DNA of 6,049 nucleotides from Actinomycetes bacterium (lineage in GTDB: Bacteria > Actinomycetota > Thermoleophilia > RBG-16-64-13): contig JAKAHF010000167.1 in assembly GCA_021815245.1 (NCBI GenBank), positions 1 through 6,049 on the forward strand, in the 5' to 3' direction. A program made the position numbers and the translations under genes. The notes under the pieces were generated by a model. The model did no database searches. It was not told the origin of the DNA and saw only the letters and a list, made by a program, of their open reading frames with translations. Of this stretch, positions 1 to 4,743 are shown one piece after another; positions within the stretch are counted from its first letter, which is position 1, and each line of letters begins with the position of its first letter.

Positions 1-88
1 AGCGGATCTTGTCCTCCGAGGGATCGGCAAGTAGCAGTAGCTCCATCGGAGCATCTGCTACGGGGATCTCTTGGATCAGTAGTGACAT
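1..88 (-). CDS. GNAT-like N-acetyltransferase, N-terminal fragment (runs off window)
   Basis: An ATG at 88-86 opens a frame that stays open to the left edge (29 codons). Its product begins MSLLIQEIPV and continues with MELLLLADPSEDKIR. The pattern ELLLLADPSxxxI followed by a helix resembles the start of many GNAT-family acetyltransferases, which transfer acetyl from acetyl-CoA to an amine. The acetyl-CoA-binding motif would lie outside the window, so the family call rests on this short stretch only. The gene follows the 64-residue gene on the same strand by 19 bp, with only a weak AGG-like ribosome site, so it is probably the last gene of the yefM-yoeB operon. It could instead be another short-N-terminus protein. 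Confidence 0.5.
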   Translation of the reverse strand, partial: MSLLIQEIPVADAPMELLLLADPSEDKIR

Positions 89-107
89 GCCTATGTGTCG
101 CCGAGCG

Positions 108-302
108 CTATGTCGCCTTCGCAGCGCCATGCGACCCGCCGTCGATGAACAGGTGCGTGGACTGCCAGTAGTAGACGCAATCCTTGTCTCCATTCAATGC
201 GTCGTCGCACTCAAGAGTCCGCTCGGAGTCCGTGCATGGAGCACCTCTGTCGATACGCAGTACCACGTATGCTTGCACGTGCCTCCGCTCATGCGTCGTC
301 AT
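108..302 (-). CDS. Small unrecognised protein (64 aa) downstream of yoeB
   Basis: The ATG at 302-300 overlaps the yoeB stop (291-289), suggesting translational coupling. The 64-residue product is soluble, with no signal peptide or membrane segment. It has a beta-like segment AYVVLRIDRG near residues 11-20 and a segment ALNGDKDCVYYWQSTHLF near residues 35-52. That second segment reminds me of small uncharacterised bacterial proteins with an LNADKGCxYFW pattern, but this is from memory and weak. Composition and position between two same-strand genes support a real gene more than a shadow frame. No function can be assigned. Confidence 0.45.
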   Translation of the reverse strand: MTTHERRHVQAYVVLRIDRGAPCTDSERTLECDDALNGDKDCVYYWQSTHLFIDGGSHGAAKAT

Positions 303-609
303 CTATCCGACACCTCTCGTCTTGGCGCCCAACGCCTTGCCAGGGCTGCTCGTAGTGCGTCCACATACGTAGGATCTTCACAACGTGCTCATCCTCGATG
401 ACCTGGTAGACCAGCCGGCGCTGGATGGTGATCCGCCGCGAGTAGGCGCCCCGTAGATCGCCGACCAGCCGTTCGCATGGAGGCGGTGTATGAAACGGAT
501 CGTCCGCGAGGATGCGCAGCAACTCCTGGGCTTTCGGCTTGAGACCGGCGGCCGCCAGGAGCTTGGCGTCCTTCTGGGCCTTCTTGGTTAAGACCAAGCG
601 CCAAGTCAC
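289..609 (-). CDS. yoeB: YoeB/Txe-family toxin (RelE-fold mRNA interferase)
   Basis: The product would be a ribosome-dependent mRNA endonuclease held inactive by the antitoxin encoded just upstream. The 106 residues include the family features: an N-terminal strand WRLVLTKKAQKDAK, the segment CERLVGDLRGAYSRRI near residues 45-60, RRLVYQV near 64-70, and a C-terminal VVKILRMWTHYE near 76-87. The conserved basic residues and the terminal His-Tyr pair are in place. I chose the GTG at 609-607 because it overlaps the antitoxin stop in a GTGA arrangement, typical of coupled toxin-antitoxin pairs. Canonical YoeB is about 84 residues and ends right after the HY pair. This one carries about 19 more residues rich in polar and acidic side chains, possibly a read-through tail after loss of the original stop. 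The family assignment is firm; activity is not known. Confidence 0.88.
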   Translation of the reverse strand: MTWRLVLTKKAQKDAKLLAAAGLKPKAQELLRILADDPFHTPPPCERLVGDLRGAYSRRITIQRRLVYQVIEDEHVVKILRMWTHYEQPWQGVGRQDERCRIDDDA

Positions 610-848
610 CAGTCGAGCTCGTCGTCGAGATCCGCGATCGGCGTCGCCATGCCCTCGAGGATGGACTCCCGCATGCCCGGAACGGAGAGCAGATGAAGCG
701 TCTCCTGCACGGCACGCCAATCCTCTTCTGAGATGAGTACGGCGTTGGTGCGCCGACCGGTGATCTCTATCGGCTCGTGCGAGGAGGCCACGTCGTCGAG
801 TAGTGAATAGAGGCGTTTGCGGGCCTCGGTGGCGGTGATGCTGGTCAC
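606..848 (-). CDS. yefM: YefM/Phd-family antitoxin
   Basis: This is an 80-residue antitoxin that would neutralise the YoeB toxin encoded next and repress its own promoter. The N-terminal part, beginning TSITATEARKRLYSLLDDV and continuing EPIEITGRRTNAVLISEEDW to about residue 44, is the Phd/YefM DNA-binding and dimerisation fold. The acidic C-terminal tail (residues 60-80, ending DLDDELDW) is the typical toxin-wrapping segment. The GTG at 848-846 is chosen because GGAGG (860-856) stands 7 nt upstream and the known fold begins here. Longer readings upstream are not protein-like. The stop TGA overlaps the toxin start. Expression is probably autoregulated through the dyad at 865-884. Confidence 0.9.
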   Translation of the reverse strand: MTSITATEARKRLYSLLDDVASSHEPIEITGRRTNAVLISEEDWRAVQETLHLLSVPGMRESILEGMATPIADLDDELDW

Positions 849-864
849 CTTGGTACCTCCGTTT

Positions 865-884
865 ACGTACGAGATAGCGTACGT
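865..884. promoter_or_regulatory. YefM-YoeB operator: paired CGTACG palindromes
   Basis: A perfect inverted repeat has arms ACGTACG (865-871) and CGTACGT (878-884) with a 6-bp gap. Each arm contains the self-complementary hexamer CGTACG, and the two hexamers lie 12 bp apart centre to centre. In E. coli the yefM-yoeB operator is made of palindromes with TGTACA cores at that spacing (recalled), so the geometry fits autorepression. It lies just upstream of the antitoxin ribosome site. A weak minus-strand promoter can be drawn across it (-35 TTGACG at 905-900, -10 TACGCT at 881-876, 18-bp spacer), but the -10 is poor. Confidence 0.7.
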
Positions 885-1030
885 CTCAAGCTGCCGTTTC
901 GTCAAGGCTATCGGGACATAGACGATGAATCCGTTCATGCCGTGCGACTGTCCACGCTCCGGTACGACCAGCGGGCCAACATCATCCACGCTCAAGATCC
1001 CGGCACCGCATCTCTGCCACTGCCGGTTTT

Positions 1031-1094
1031 GTTGACAGCATGCTGACAGTATGACAGTGTTATGTCTAACAGACAGCATACTGTCAGAAGGAGG
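1031..1094 (+). promoter_or_regulatory. Promoter/operator of the DJ-1-marR operon
   Basis: A consensus -35 TTGACA sits at 1032-1037; no -10 box at ideal spacing is clear (TGTTAT at 1058 and TCTAAC at 1065 are candidates). The region is packed with dyads. A 16-bp near-palindrome GACAGCATRCTGWCAG occurs twice, at 1034-1049 and 1072-1087 (14 of 16 identical, 38 bp apart). Between them lies TGTCTAACAGACA (1063-1075). An 11-bp perfect inverted repeat, CTGACAGTATG at 1043-1053 with its complement at 1077-1087, spans the core. AAGGAGG (1088-1094) is the ribosome site of the next gene. By analogy to other MarR operons this is the likely autoregulatory operator of the MarR protein at 1714-2181. Confidence 0.65.
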
Positions 1095-1103
1095 CCAACA
1101 AGC

Positions 1104-1730
1104 ATGCAGGACGTCCATCTCTTCGTACTCGACACGATGGCCGATTGGGAGCCCGGCTTCGCCATCGCGCACATAAACAGACCGATGCCCGGCACGTCGT
1201 CCGGATTTCGCGTGAGAACGGTGGGGCAGGACCGGACGCCGGTTCGTTCGATGGGAGGCCTGACCATCGTGCCGGATCTGAGTCTGTCAGAGGTTTCCCC
1301 TTCTGGCAGTGCAATGCTGATTCTGCCTGGCGCCGACCTCTGGAGCGACGCACGCACCGACCCAGTCCTGTCACTGGCGAAGGAGTTCGTGGCCGCCGGC
1401 GTTCCTGTGGCGGCGATCTGCGGGGCGACGTTCGGCTTGGCCCGAGCGGGTCTATTGGATGATCGGCTGCACACCAGCAACGATCCTGGCTGGCTTGCCT
1501 CCAGCGGATACGGCGGCGCCACTCACTACGTTCAGGAACCCGCGGTTGATGACCGCGGAGTGATCACAGCCTCCGTGACGGCATCGCTGGAATTCGCCAA
1601 ACTCATTATCGCCAGACTCGGCATCTTCAGCACAAGGGCGCTTGAAGCATGGTACGGCCTGTACAAGACCGGAAACCCGGCATGCTACGTCGAGCTCATG
1701 GAGGCGCTTGGGCATGGACAAGACGGCTAG
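1104..1730 (+). CDS. DJ-1/PfpI-family protein
   Basis: The 208-residue protein has the flavodoxin-like DJ-1/PfpI fold. It shows an N-terminal strand VHLFVLDTMADWEPGFA with the conserved glutamate (E16), a segment MLILPGADLW near 71-80, and the nucleophile elbow AAICGATFGLARAGLLDD near 104-120 with the putative reactive cysteine at residue 106. Family members include proteases, glyoxalase-like enzymes, amidotransferase relatives and stress sensors, so the exact activity cannot be read from sequence. The ATG at 1104 is preferred over an in-frame ATG at 1062 because AAGGAGG (1088-1094) lies 9 nt before it and the fold begins there. The 3' end overlaps the marR start by 17 bp, so the two are co-transcribed. 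A MarR partner suggests induction by a small molecule or reactive species. Confidence 0.88.
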   Translation: MQDVHLFVLDTMADWEPGFAIAHINRPMPGTSSGFRVRTVGQDRTPVRSMGGLTIVPDLSLSEVSPSGSAMLILPGADLWSDARTDPVLSLAKEFVAAGVPVAAICGATFGLARAGLLDDRLHTSNDPGWLASSGYGGATHYVQEPAVDDRGVITASVTASLEFAKLIIARLGIFSTRALEAWYGLYKTGNPACYVELMEALGHGQDG

Positions 1731-2181
1731 GGACTCGGAAGCTCAGCTGACCGACCTCGTGTTGAGCATCTTTCGGCTGAACGGCTTCCTACTGCGTGCG
1801 GGCGACCGTCTGACAGCAGGGAGTGGCCTTACGACCGCGCGATGGCAGGTACTCGGTGCGGTGCTTCACGAGCCGCTCACCGTGGCAGCCATCGCCCGAA
1901 ACATGGGACTGGCTCGCCAGAGCGTTCAGAGGACCGCGGATCTGCTCGTGGAGGAGGGATTGTGCGTGTACTCACCAAACCCCGCCCACAGGCGGGCGAA
2001 GCTGTTGTCCTCCACGGAGCACGGGCTGAACTCCGTCAGACGATTGGGGCCGAGCGTGAGCGCATGGTCGAAGCGAATACGGGAGTCGGTCGGTGACGAC
2101 GTCATATGCGCGGCGACGTTCTCCGTGAAGGAGCTCACGTCGGCGCTTGCGAGAGACGAGCAACTGTTGGGGGATGACTAG
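1714..2181 (+). CDS. MarR-family transcriptional regulator
   Basis: The 155-residue protein has the MarR winged helix-turn-helix layout. An N-terminal dimerisation helix covers about residues 8-30. LTTARWQVLGAVL (about 39-51) leads into the recognition region LTVAAIARNMGLARQSVQRTADLLVEEG (about 55-82). The wing contains NPAHRRAKLLSSTEHG, and C-terminal dimerisation helices follow. The Asp/Arg wing signature common in the family (DxRDRR) is here PAHRRAK. The start at 1714 has GGAGG (1700-1704) 9 nt upstream and lies inside the end of the DJ-1-like gene. It probably represses its own operon by binding the repeated dyads at 1034-1087. Its stop lies only 8 bp from the terminal attC of the integron array, so the array abuts this gene tail to tail. 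Confidence 0.9.
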   Translation: MDKTARDSEAQLTDLVLSIFRLNGFLLRAGDRLTAGSGLTTARWQVLGAVLHEPLTVAAIARNMGLARQSVQRTADLLVEEGLCVYSPNPAHRRAKLLSSTEHGLNSVRRLGPSVSAWSKRIRESVGDDVICAATFSVKELTSALARDEQLLGDD

Positions 2182-2188
2182 CGCATGG

Positions 2189-2250
2189 AGAGCCGTGTCG
2201 CGCCGGTTGGCGGCCAGCTGCGCCGGTCTGACCACACCGGCCCGTTACCC
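2189..2250 (-). other. Terminal attC, degenerate at its 1R end
   Basis: Read on the minus strand, the 1L-like box GGGTAAC (2250-2244) is followed by GGGCC, then the 2L-like GGTGTGGT. The right side has the 2R GCCAACC. GGTGTGG against GGTTGG leaves one extra G in the left arm, as expected of attC polarity. The position where the 1R core GTTRRRY should stand (about 2195-2189) reads CGGCTCT, so the recombining core is lost. The stop of the upstream mini-gene lies in the 1L box. Length (62 bp) and the GGCCGCYAACCGGC stretch match the neighbouring attC at 2371-2431. Confidence 0.6.
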
Positions 2251-2361
2251 GCCGACACGCCGAAGCACGGTCTTGGGATCGCGAGCGGCATGCATGTACG
2301 CCAAGACGACGAGTGAACTTGGCTCCAAGCGGTAGAAGACCTCGACGGGGATTCTCCCCAT
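2245..2361 (-). pseudogene. C-terminal remnant of a RelE/ParE-family toxin (38 aa)
   Basis: A short frame from ATG 2361-2359 to TAA 2247-2245 encodes MGRIPVEVFYRLEPSSLVVL and then AYMHAARDPKTVLRRVGG. It aligns without strain to the last third of the intact ParE-like toxin at 2852-3151: RIPVEVFYR with RFPYVLYYR, LVVLAYMHAARDP with LVVACLHVARGP. The N-terminal helices of the fold and any antitoxin are missing, and no further homologous sequence lies upstream because the cassette begins at 2376. It is therefore a toxin remnant captured as a cassette of about 182 bp, or conceivably a small protein with a new role. No good ribosome site precedes the ATG. Confidence 0.6.
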
Positions 2362-2370
2362 GAATGAATG

Positions 2371-2431
2371 AGCCAACGATTCAGCCGGTTAGCGGCCGGC
2401 GAAGCTGGTCCGCTGCGCCGGCCTGTTGGGC
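2371..2431 (-). other. attC site of the HicA cassette
   Basis: On the minus strand the site reads 1L GCCCAAC (2431-2425), spacer AGGCC, 2L GGCGCAGC, a short central part, 2R GCTAACC, then 1R GTTGGCT (2377-2371). The 2L has one base more than the complement of 2R, which sets the orientation to leftward. The 61-bp length is typical of a short attC. It begins 7 bp after the hicA stop. Its outer arms closely resemble those at 2796-2857 and 2189-2250. Confidence 0.85.
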
Positions 2432-2438
2432 CGGACTT

Positions 2439-2780
2439 TCACAGGAGGCTCAGGAATTCGTCAATGGTCAGATGAACATCGGCCGCGATCTTGCGCAATA
2501 GCGTGGGAGAGATATCCCGGCCTGCGTGGAAAGGGACAGTGGTATAGCGACCATCAGGGTGCCGGAACTGCTTGTGCGAGCCTCGCTGCCTGAACTCTGC
2601 GAAACCGTGGGCCTCGAGTAGGACGAGTCCGGCGAAGAGCTCTTGGATACCCCGCAGAGCTTGCTTCTTCTCCGACCGAGACAGCTTCCGCCCTTCATAC
2701 TGCAGCTCGAACGCCCGCTTGACCGCCGATTTGCCTCCGTCGACCCTGTAGGCCCCTAGCACCTTGACGCTTCGTTCCAT
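2439..2780 (-). CDS. hicA: HicA-like mRNA interferase toxin, orphan cassette gene
   Basis: The 113-residue protein ends with a full HicA double-stranded-RNA-binding-like domain: LVLLEAHGFAEFRQRGSHKQ near residues 52-71 with the catalytic histidine at 69, FRHPDGRYTTVPFHAGRDI near 72-90, then LLRKIAADVHLTIDEFLSLL. HicA cleaves mRNA and is normally blocked by HicB. No HicB gene is present in this cassette or next to it. The first 45 or so residues, rich in Lys/Arg and probably helical, are an extension not found in the usual 60-85-residue HicA. The ATG at 2780-2778 is preferred, with GGGGGA about 7 nt upstream; an in-frame TTG at 2801 lies inside the attC core. No promoter fits between the preceding attC and the start, so expression depends on upstream transcription. 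Confidence 0.82.
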   Translation of the reverse strand: MERSVKVLGAYRVDGGKSAVKRAFELQYEGRKLSRSEKKQALRGIQELFAGLVLLEAHGFAEFRQRGSHKQFRHPDGRYTTVPFHAGRDISPTLLRKIAADVHLTIDEFLSLL

Positions 2781-2795
2781 ATCCAATCCCCCGTC

Positions 2796-2857
2796 GGTCA
2801 ACGACTCCGCCGGTCAGCGGCGACCGAAGGGCGTCCGGCTGGACCGGCTTGTTAGGC
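2796..2857 (-). other. attC site of the ParE toxin-antitoxin cassette
   Basis: On the minus strand: 1L GCCTAAC (2857-2851), spacer AAGCC, 2L GGTCCAGC, central GC-rich part, 2R GCTGACC, 1R GTTGACC (2802-2796, one mismatch to GTTRRRY). The extra C in 2L against 2R is the classic attC asymmetry and orients the cassette leftward. The 62-bp length is typical. The toxin stop TAA lies in the 1L box. Confidence 0.9.
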
Positions 2858-3151
2858 ACGCAGGCGCCGAATTCGGTACTCTGGGCCACGTGCTACATGC
2901 AGACACGCGACGACCAAGACGCCTGAGTCATCAGCCCGATAGTACAGGACGTACGGGAAGCGCTCCAGAAACTGACGCCTGAGACCCGGAAGTACGGGAG
3001 ACCCAGCGGTGGGGAATAGCCCGATGCGACGAGCGGTAGCCTCGACGGAACCGACAAACGCCTCACCAAGGCCCGCGCTCTCGCGCTCATACCAGTCACG
3101 AGCGAGTGTGACATCGGCGATCGCCGCGGCATCGAACCGGACGTCTGCCAC
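2852..3151 (-). CDS. RelE/ParE-family toxin (plasmid-stabilisation type)
   Basis: The 99-residue protein has the RelE/ParE fold: an N-terminal strand VRFDAAAIADVTLARDWYER, then an amphipathic helix pair ending GLGEAFVGSVEATARRIGLF (about 27-46), PVLPGLRRQFLERFPYVLYYR near 52-72, and the terminal strand VLVVACLHVARGPEYR near 78-93. ParE members poison gyrase and RelE members cleave mRNA on the ribosome; the sequence does not decide which. The GTG start at 3151-3149 overlaps the antitoxin TAG by one base (TAGTG), so the pair is translationally coupled. The stop is supplied by the attC 1L box. Confidence 0.87.
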   Translation of the reverse strand: MADVRFDAAAIADVTLARDWYERESAGLGEAFVGSVEATARRIGLFPTAGSPVLPGLRRQFLERFPYVLYYRADDSGVLVVACLHVARGPEYRIRRLRA

Positions 3152-3363
3152 TACTTCCGCATTCTGCGGAGGGCCTCATCCCACTCGACGAGTTCGGCTT
3201 CGCCTTTATCGATGGCATCGAGCCTGGTGTCGAGTTCCTTGCGGTGAGCGTCTGGGAACGGGATCGATTCAGGTGTGCGCTGCAGGCTGTCCCAAAGCTC
3301 GCCGATGAGCTTGAGTCGGTCTTCAGGCGCCATGCTGTCTATGTCGATCGCCGGATGTCCCAT
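3151..3363 (-). CDS. PF09720-type antitoxin of the ParE pair
   Basis: The 70-residue protein follows the pattern of the putative addiction module component family: DIDSMAPEDRLKLIGELWDS near residues 7-26, then RKELDTRLDAIDKGEAELVE near 41-60 and the terminal WDEALRRMRK. It would bind and silence the toxin encoded immediately downstream, and genes of this family are usually found in this antitoxin-first order. The ATG at 3363-3361 is chosen because the family homology starts there; GGAGG lies 14 nt before it, further than ideal. Transcription signals are not evident in the 30 bp ahead. Confidence 0.85.
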   Translation of the reverse strand: MGHPAIDIDSMAPEDRLKLIGELWDSLQRTPESIPFPDAHRKELDTRLDAIDKGEAELVEWDEALRRMRK

Positions 3364-3392
3364 GCCGGGATGATACCCCTCCACGCGTCTTT

Positions 3393-3460
3393 CGTGAACC
3401 CTGCCGCCGGTGTGGTGGCGTCCCGGGCGTTGAGCCCGAGCCCACGCGCCTCGGTTCAGG
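3393..3460 (-). other. Possible degenerate attC between cassettes 2 and 3
   Basis: An attC is expected after the gene ending at 3516. The best candidate on the minus strand has outer boxes CCTGAAC (3460-3454) and GTTCACG (3399-3393), complementary at 6 of 7 positions. Inside, GGCGCGTGGG and CCACCACACC can pair with several G-T contacts. Neither outer box matches the RYYYAAC/GTTRRRY consensus. If the site is not an attC, the gene at 3516-4178 and the toxin-antitoxin pair form a single cassette of about 1.4 kb. Confidence 0.3.
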
Positions 3461-3515
3461 ACAGAGTCCGTGCGAGTCCCGTCGAACGCCTTCCTGGGCT
3501 GTGCGCTGCAAATGC

Positions 3516-4178
3516 TCATCTCCAGTAGTCCTCCAAGGCCGGATCGTCCGAAAGTAGACCCTTCCCGAATTCCTCGTCGGTGACGATGCGCCGGGCGAGT
3601 TTGCGAAAAACGCTGAGTTGAGGAGGACTCTCTGTCTCTGCGAGTACCCACTCTCGTATCCCGTAGCGTCTGTGATCCCGATCTCGGAACAGTAGTGTCT
3701 CGTAGCGTTGCCCATCGGGAAGAGTCTCCCAGTAGCTGCGAAAGCTCCAAGGATGGTCGGCGTACGCCTTCGATAGGCGTTGCGGCTCAACTGACCGTGT
3801 GAAGCCAGCTCTCGTCGGGGGGACGGGGCGGGGGAGCTCCTGCCCATTCCGGCGGAGCATCTCGTCCACAATCTCCACGTACTGTGTCGGAACTAGAATC
3901 TCCAGGCCCACGAACCAACCATAGCGAACTGGGAAGTACGGTACGCTTGCGTGCGCGAGCTCCTGGTCGACGTCGTAGACGAGTTGAGCGGTCGAGGTTT
4001 CGACGGAAGGGTCTCGCAACCACATCGAGGTACGGTCCGGCCCCAGATCATCGGCGTGAGCGACAGCATGGGTTGCATGGCGGCGCCAGTCTTCCGGTTG
4101 GGGTTGTCGTCCTGCCCCACCGGACCGTCCGGGGAAACGACGGCTTCCCTTCCCTTGGCTGTGAGGGGATCGCGCCAA
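3516..4178 (-). CDS. Unrecognised cassette protein (220 aa, or 169 aa from an internal ATG)
   Basis: I do not recognise this protein. It is soluble and has no signal peptide or membrane helix. The part after residue 52 looks convincingly protein-like: STAQLVYDVDQELAHASVPY, then YFPVRYGWFVGLEILVPTQY, an aromatic centre WSFRSYWETLPDGQRYETLL, and an acidic tail ending DPALEDYWR. The TTG at 4178-4176 has AAGGA (4193-4189) 10 nt upstream, just behind the attC, as in cassette 1. The first 51 residues are rich in Arg, Gly and Pro and look less natural, so translation may start at ATG 4025-4023, although no ribosome site precedes it. An overlapping frame covering 4213 to about 4020 also looks codon-like, so a frameshift near 4025 cannot be excluded. 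Confidence 0.6.
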   Translation of the reverse strand: MARSPHSQGKGSRRFPGRSGGAGRQPQPEDWRRHATHAVAHADDLGPDRTSMWLRDPSVETSTAQLVYDVDQELAHASVPYFPVRYGWFVGLEILVPTQYVEIVDEMLRRNGQELPRPVPPTRAGFTRSVEPQRLSKAYADHPWSFRSYWETLPDGQRYETLLFRDRDHRRYGIREWVLAETESPPQLSVFRKLARRIVTDEEFGKGLLSDDPALEDYWR

Positions 4179-4197
4179 CTCGCATCGTTCCTTGTCA

Positions 4198-4263
4198 GCC
4201 TAACGTTCTGCAAATGAGCTGCACGCGGCGCAGCTGCGTGTCAGTTCGATTTGCCTGTTAGGC
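4198..4263 (-). other. attC site of cassette 1
   Basis: Outer boxes GCCTAAC (4263-4257) and GTTAGGC (4204-4198) on the minus strand are perfectly complementary. Inside, the left arm GCAAATCGAACTGACACGC (4254-4236) pairs with the right arm over 17 positions, leaving two unpaired bases (a C and an A) in the left arm, the expected extrahelical bases that set polarity leftward. Length is 66 bp. The gene of cassette 1 reads through the 1L box and stops inside the attC (TGA at 4243-4241). Its arms differ from those of the three attC sites further left. Confidence 0.93.
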
Positions 4264-4723
4264 ATGAGTCTAGAGAGACCTGTAGCGCCCTCGTGCCACC
4301 GAAGATCCCGCTCCAACCCATGGCTCTTCCATCAGCGAAGCAGTATGTGACCGATGCGCCACCGTCGTCGATTCCCTTGACCTGAACCCATTTCGTGCTG
4401 CGCCCGATGACGATACCGAAGCCGGCAAAGACGACGAACAGAACAACGACCAGCCAAGGGGACGAGGGTCCTCCGAAAGCCATGTAGAAAAGCGCGAGCA
4501 CCGCCACAGTAGCGATTGCCACCCAGAGACACGCAATGGAGTTCCAGGTCTGCGAGACGAGTGTGGGTCGGTCAAGCACCCGGAGGGAGATTGTGCACTT
4601 CTGACCTCGGAATCCGAGGTGTTCCCCTTCAGCGGTGAGCGCCCCACGGTCGTCGAAGACCAGCAGCTTCGACCGACTCGCCACCTTCGCCTCGGTCGCC
4701 ATCCAGACACCCAGAAATTCCAA
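4241..4723 (-). CDS. Cassette 1 membrane protein with two predicted transmembrane helices
   Basis: I do not recognise the family. The 160-residue product has a soluble N-terminal part (SKLLVFDDRGALTAEGEHLG near 18-37, beta-rich) and two hydrophobic helices near residues 63-84 (ACLWVAIATVAVLALFYMAF) and 88-107 (PWLVVVLFVVFAGFGIVIG). A soluble tail follows, with WVQVKGIDDGGASVTYCFAD near 112-131. The two helices with a short glycine/proline turn suggest a hairpin with both soluble parts on the same side of the membrane. The TTG at 4723-4721 is preferred because a G-rich Shine-Dalgarno-like run (AAAGGGGGG) stands about 7 nt before it; an ATG at 4702 has none. It is first behind attI, the position usually best expressed in integrons. 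Confidence 0.68.
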   Translation of the reverse strand: MEFLGVWMATEAKVASRSKLLVFDDRGALTAEGEHLGFRGQKCTISLRVLDRPTLVSQTWNSIACLWVAIATVAVLALFYMAFGGPSSPWLVVVLFVVFAGFGIVIGRSTKWVQVKGIDDGGASVTYCFADGRAMGWSGIFGGTRALQVSLDSCLTGKSN

Positions 4724-4743
4724 CGGTCAGCCCCCCTTTCTGT

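Noticed and set aside
327..333. GCCCAAC, an attC-like core near the end of yoeB
   Set aside because: No partner core or foldable arms lie within 50-150 bp on either side in the correct order, and it falls inside the yoeB tail.
9..401. Plus-strand open frame of 130 codons at the left end
   Set aside because: It is antisense to the GNAT-like start, the small protein and yoeB, and begins with a low-complexity serine run.
1031..1070. GTTGACA and GTCTAAC as possible attC outer boxes upstream of the DJ-1 gene
   Set aside because: They are in the wrong order (GTT before AAC) for an attC, and the area is better explained as promoter and operator dyads.
849..1172. Upstream extension of the yefM frame to position 1172
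   Set aside because: It would cross the operator and the divergent DJ-1 promoter, and the added residues bear no resemblance to antitoxins; the GTG at 848 has a good ribosome site.
3421..3440. CGGGC-gttga-GCCCG hairpin containing a GTTGAGC core
   Set aside because: The stem is only 5 bp with no T-run, and no correctly ordered RYYYAAC partner lies at attC distance, so neither terminator nor attC is supported.
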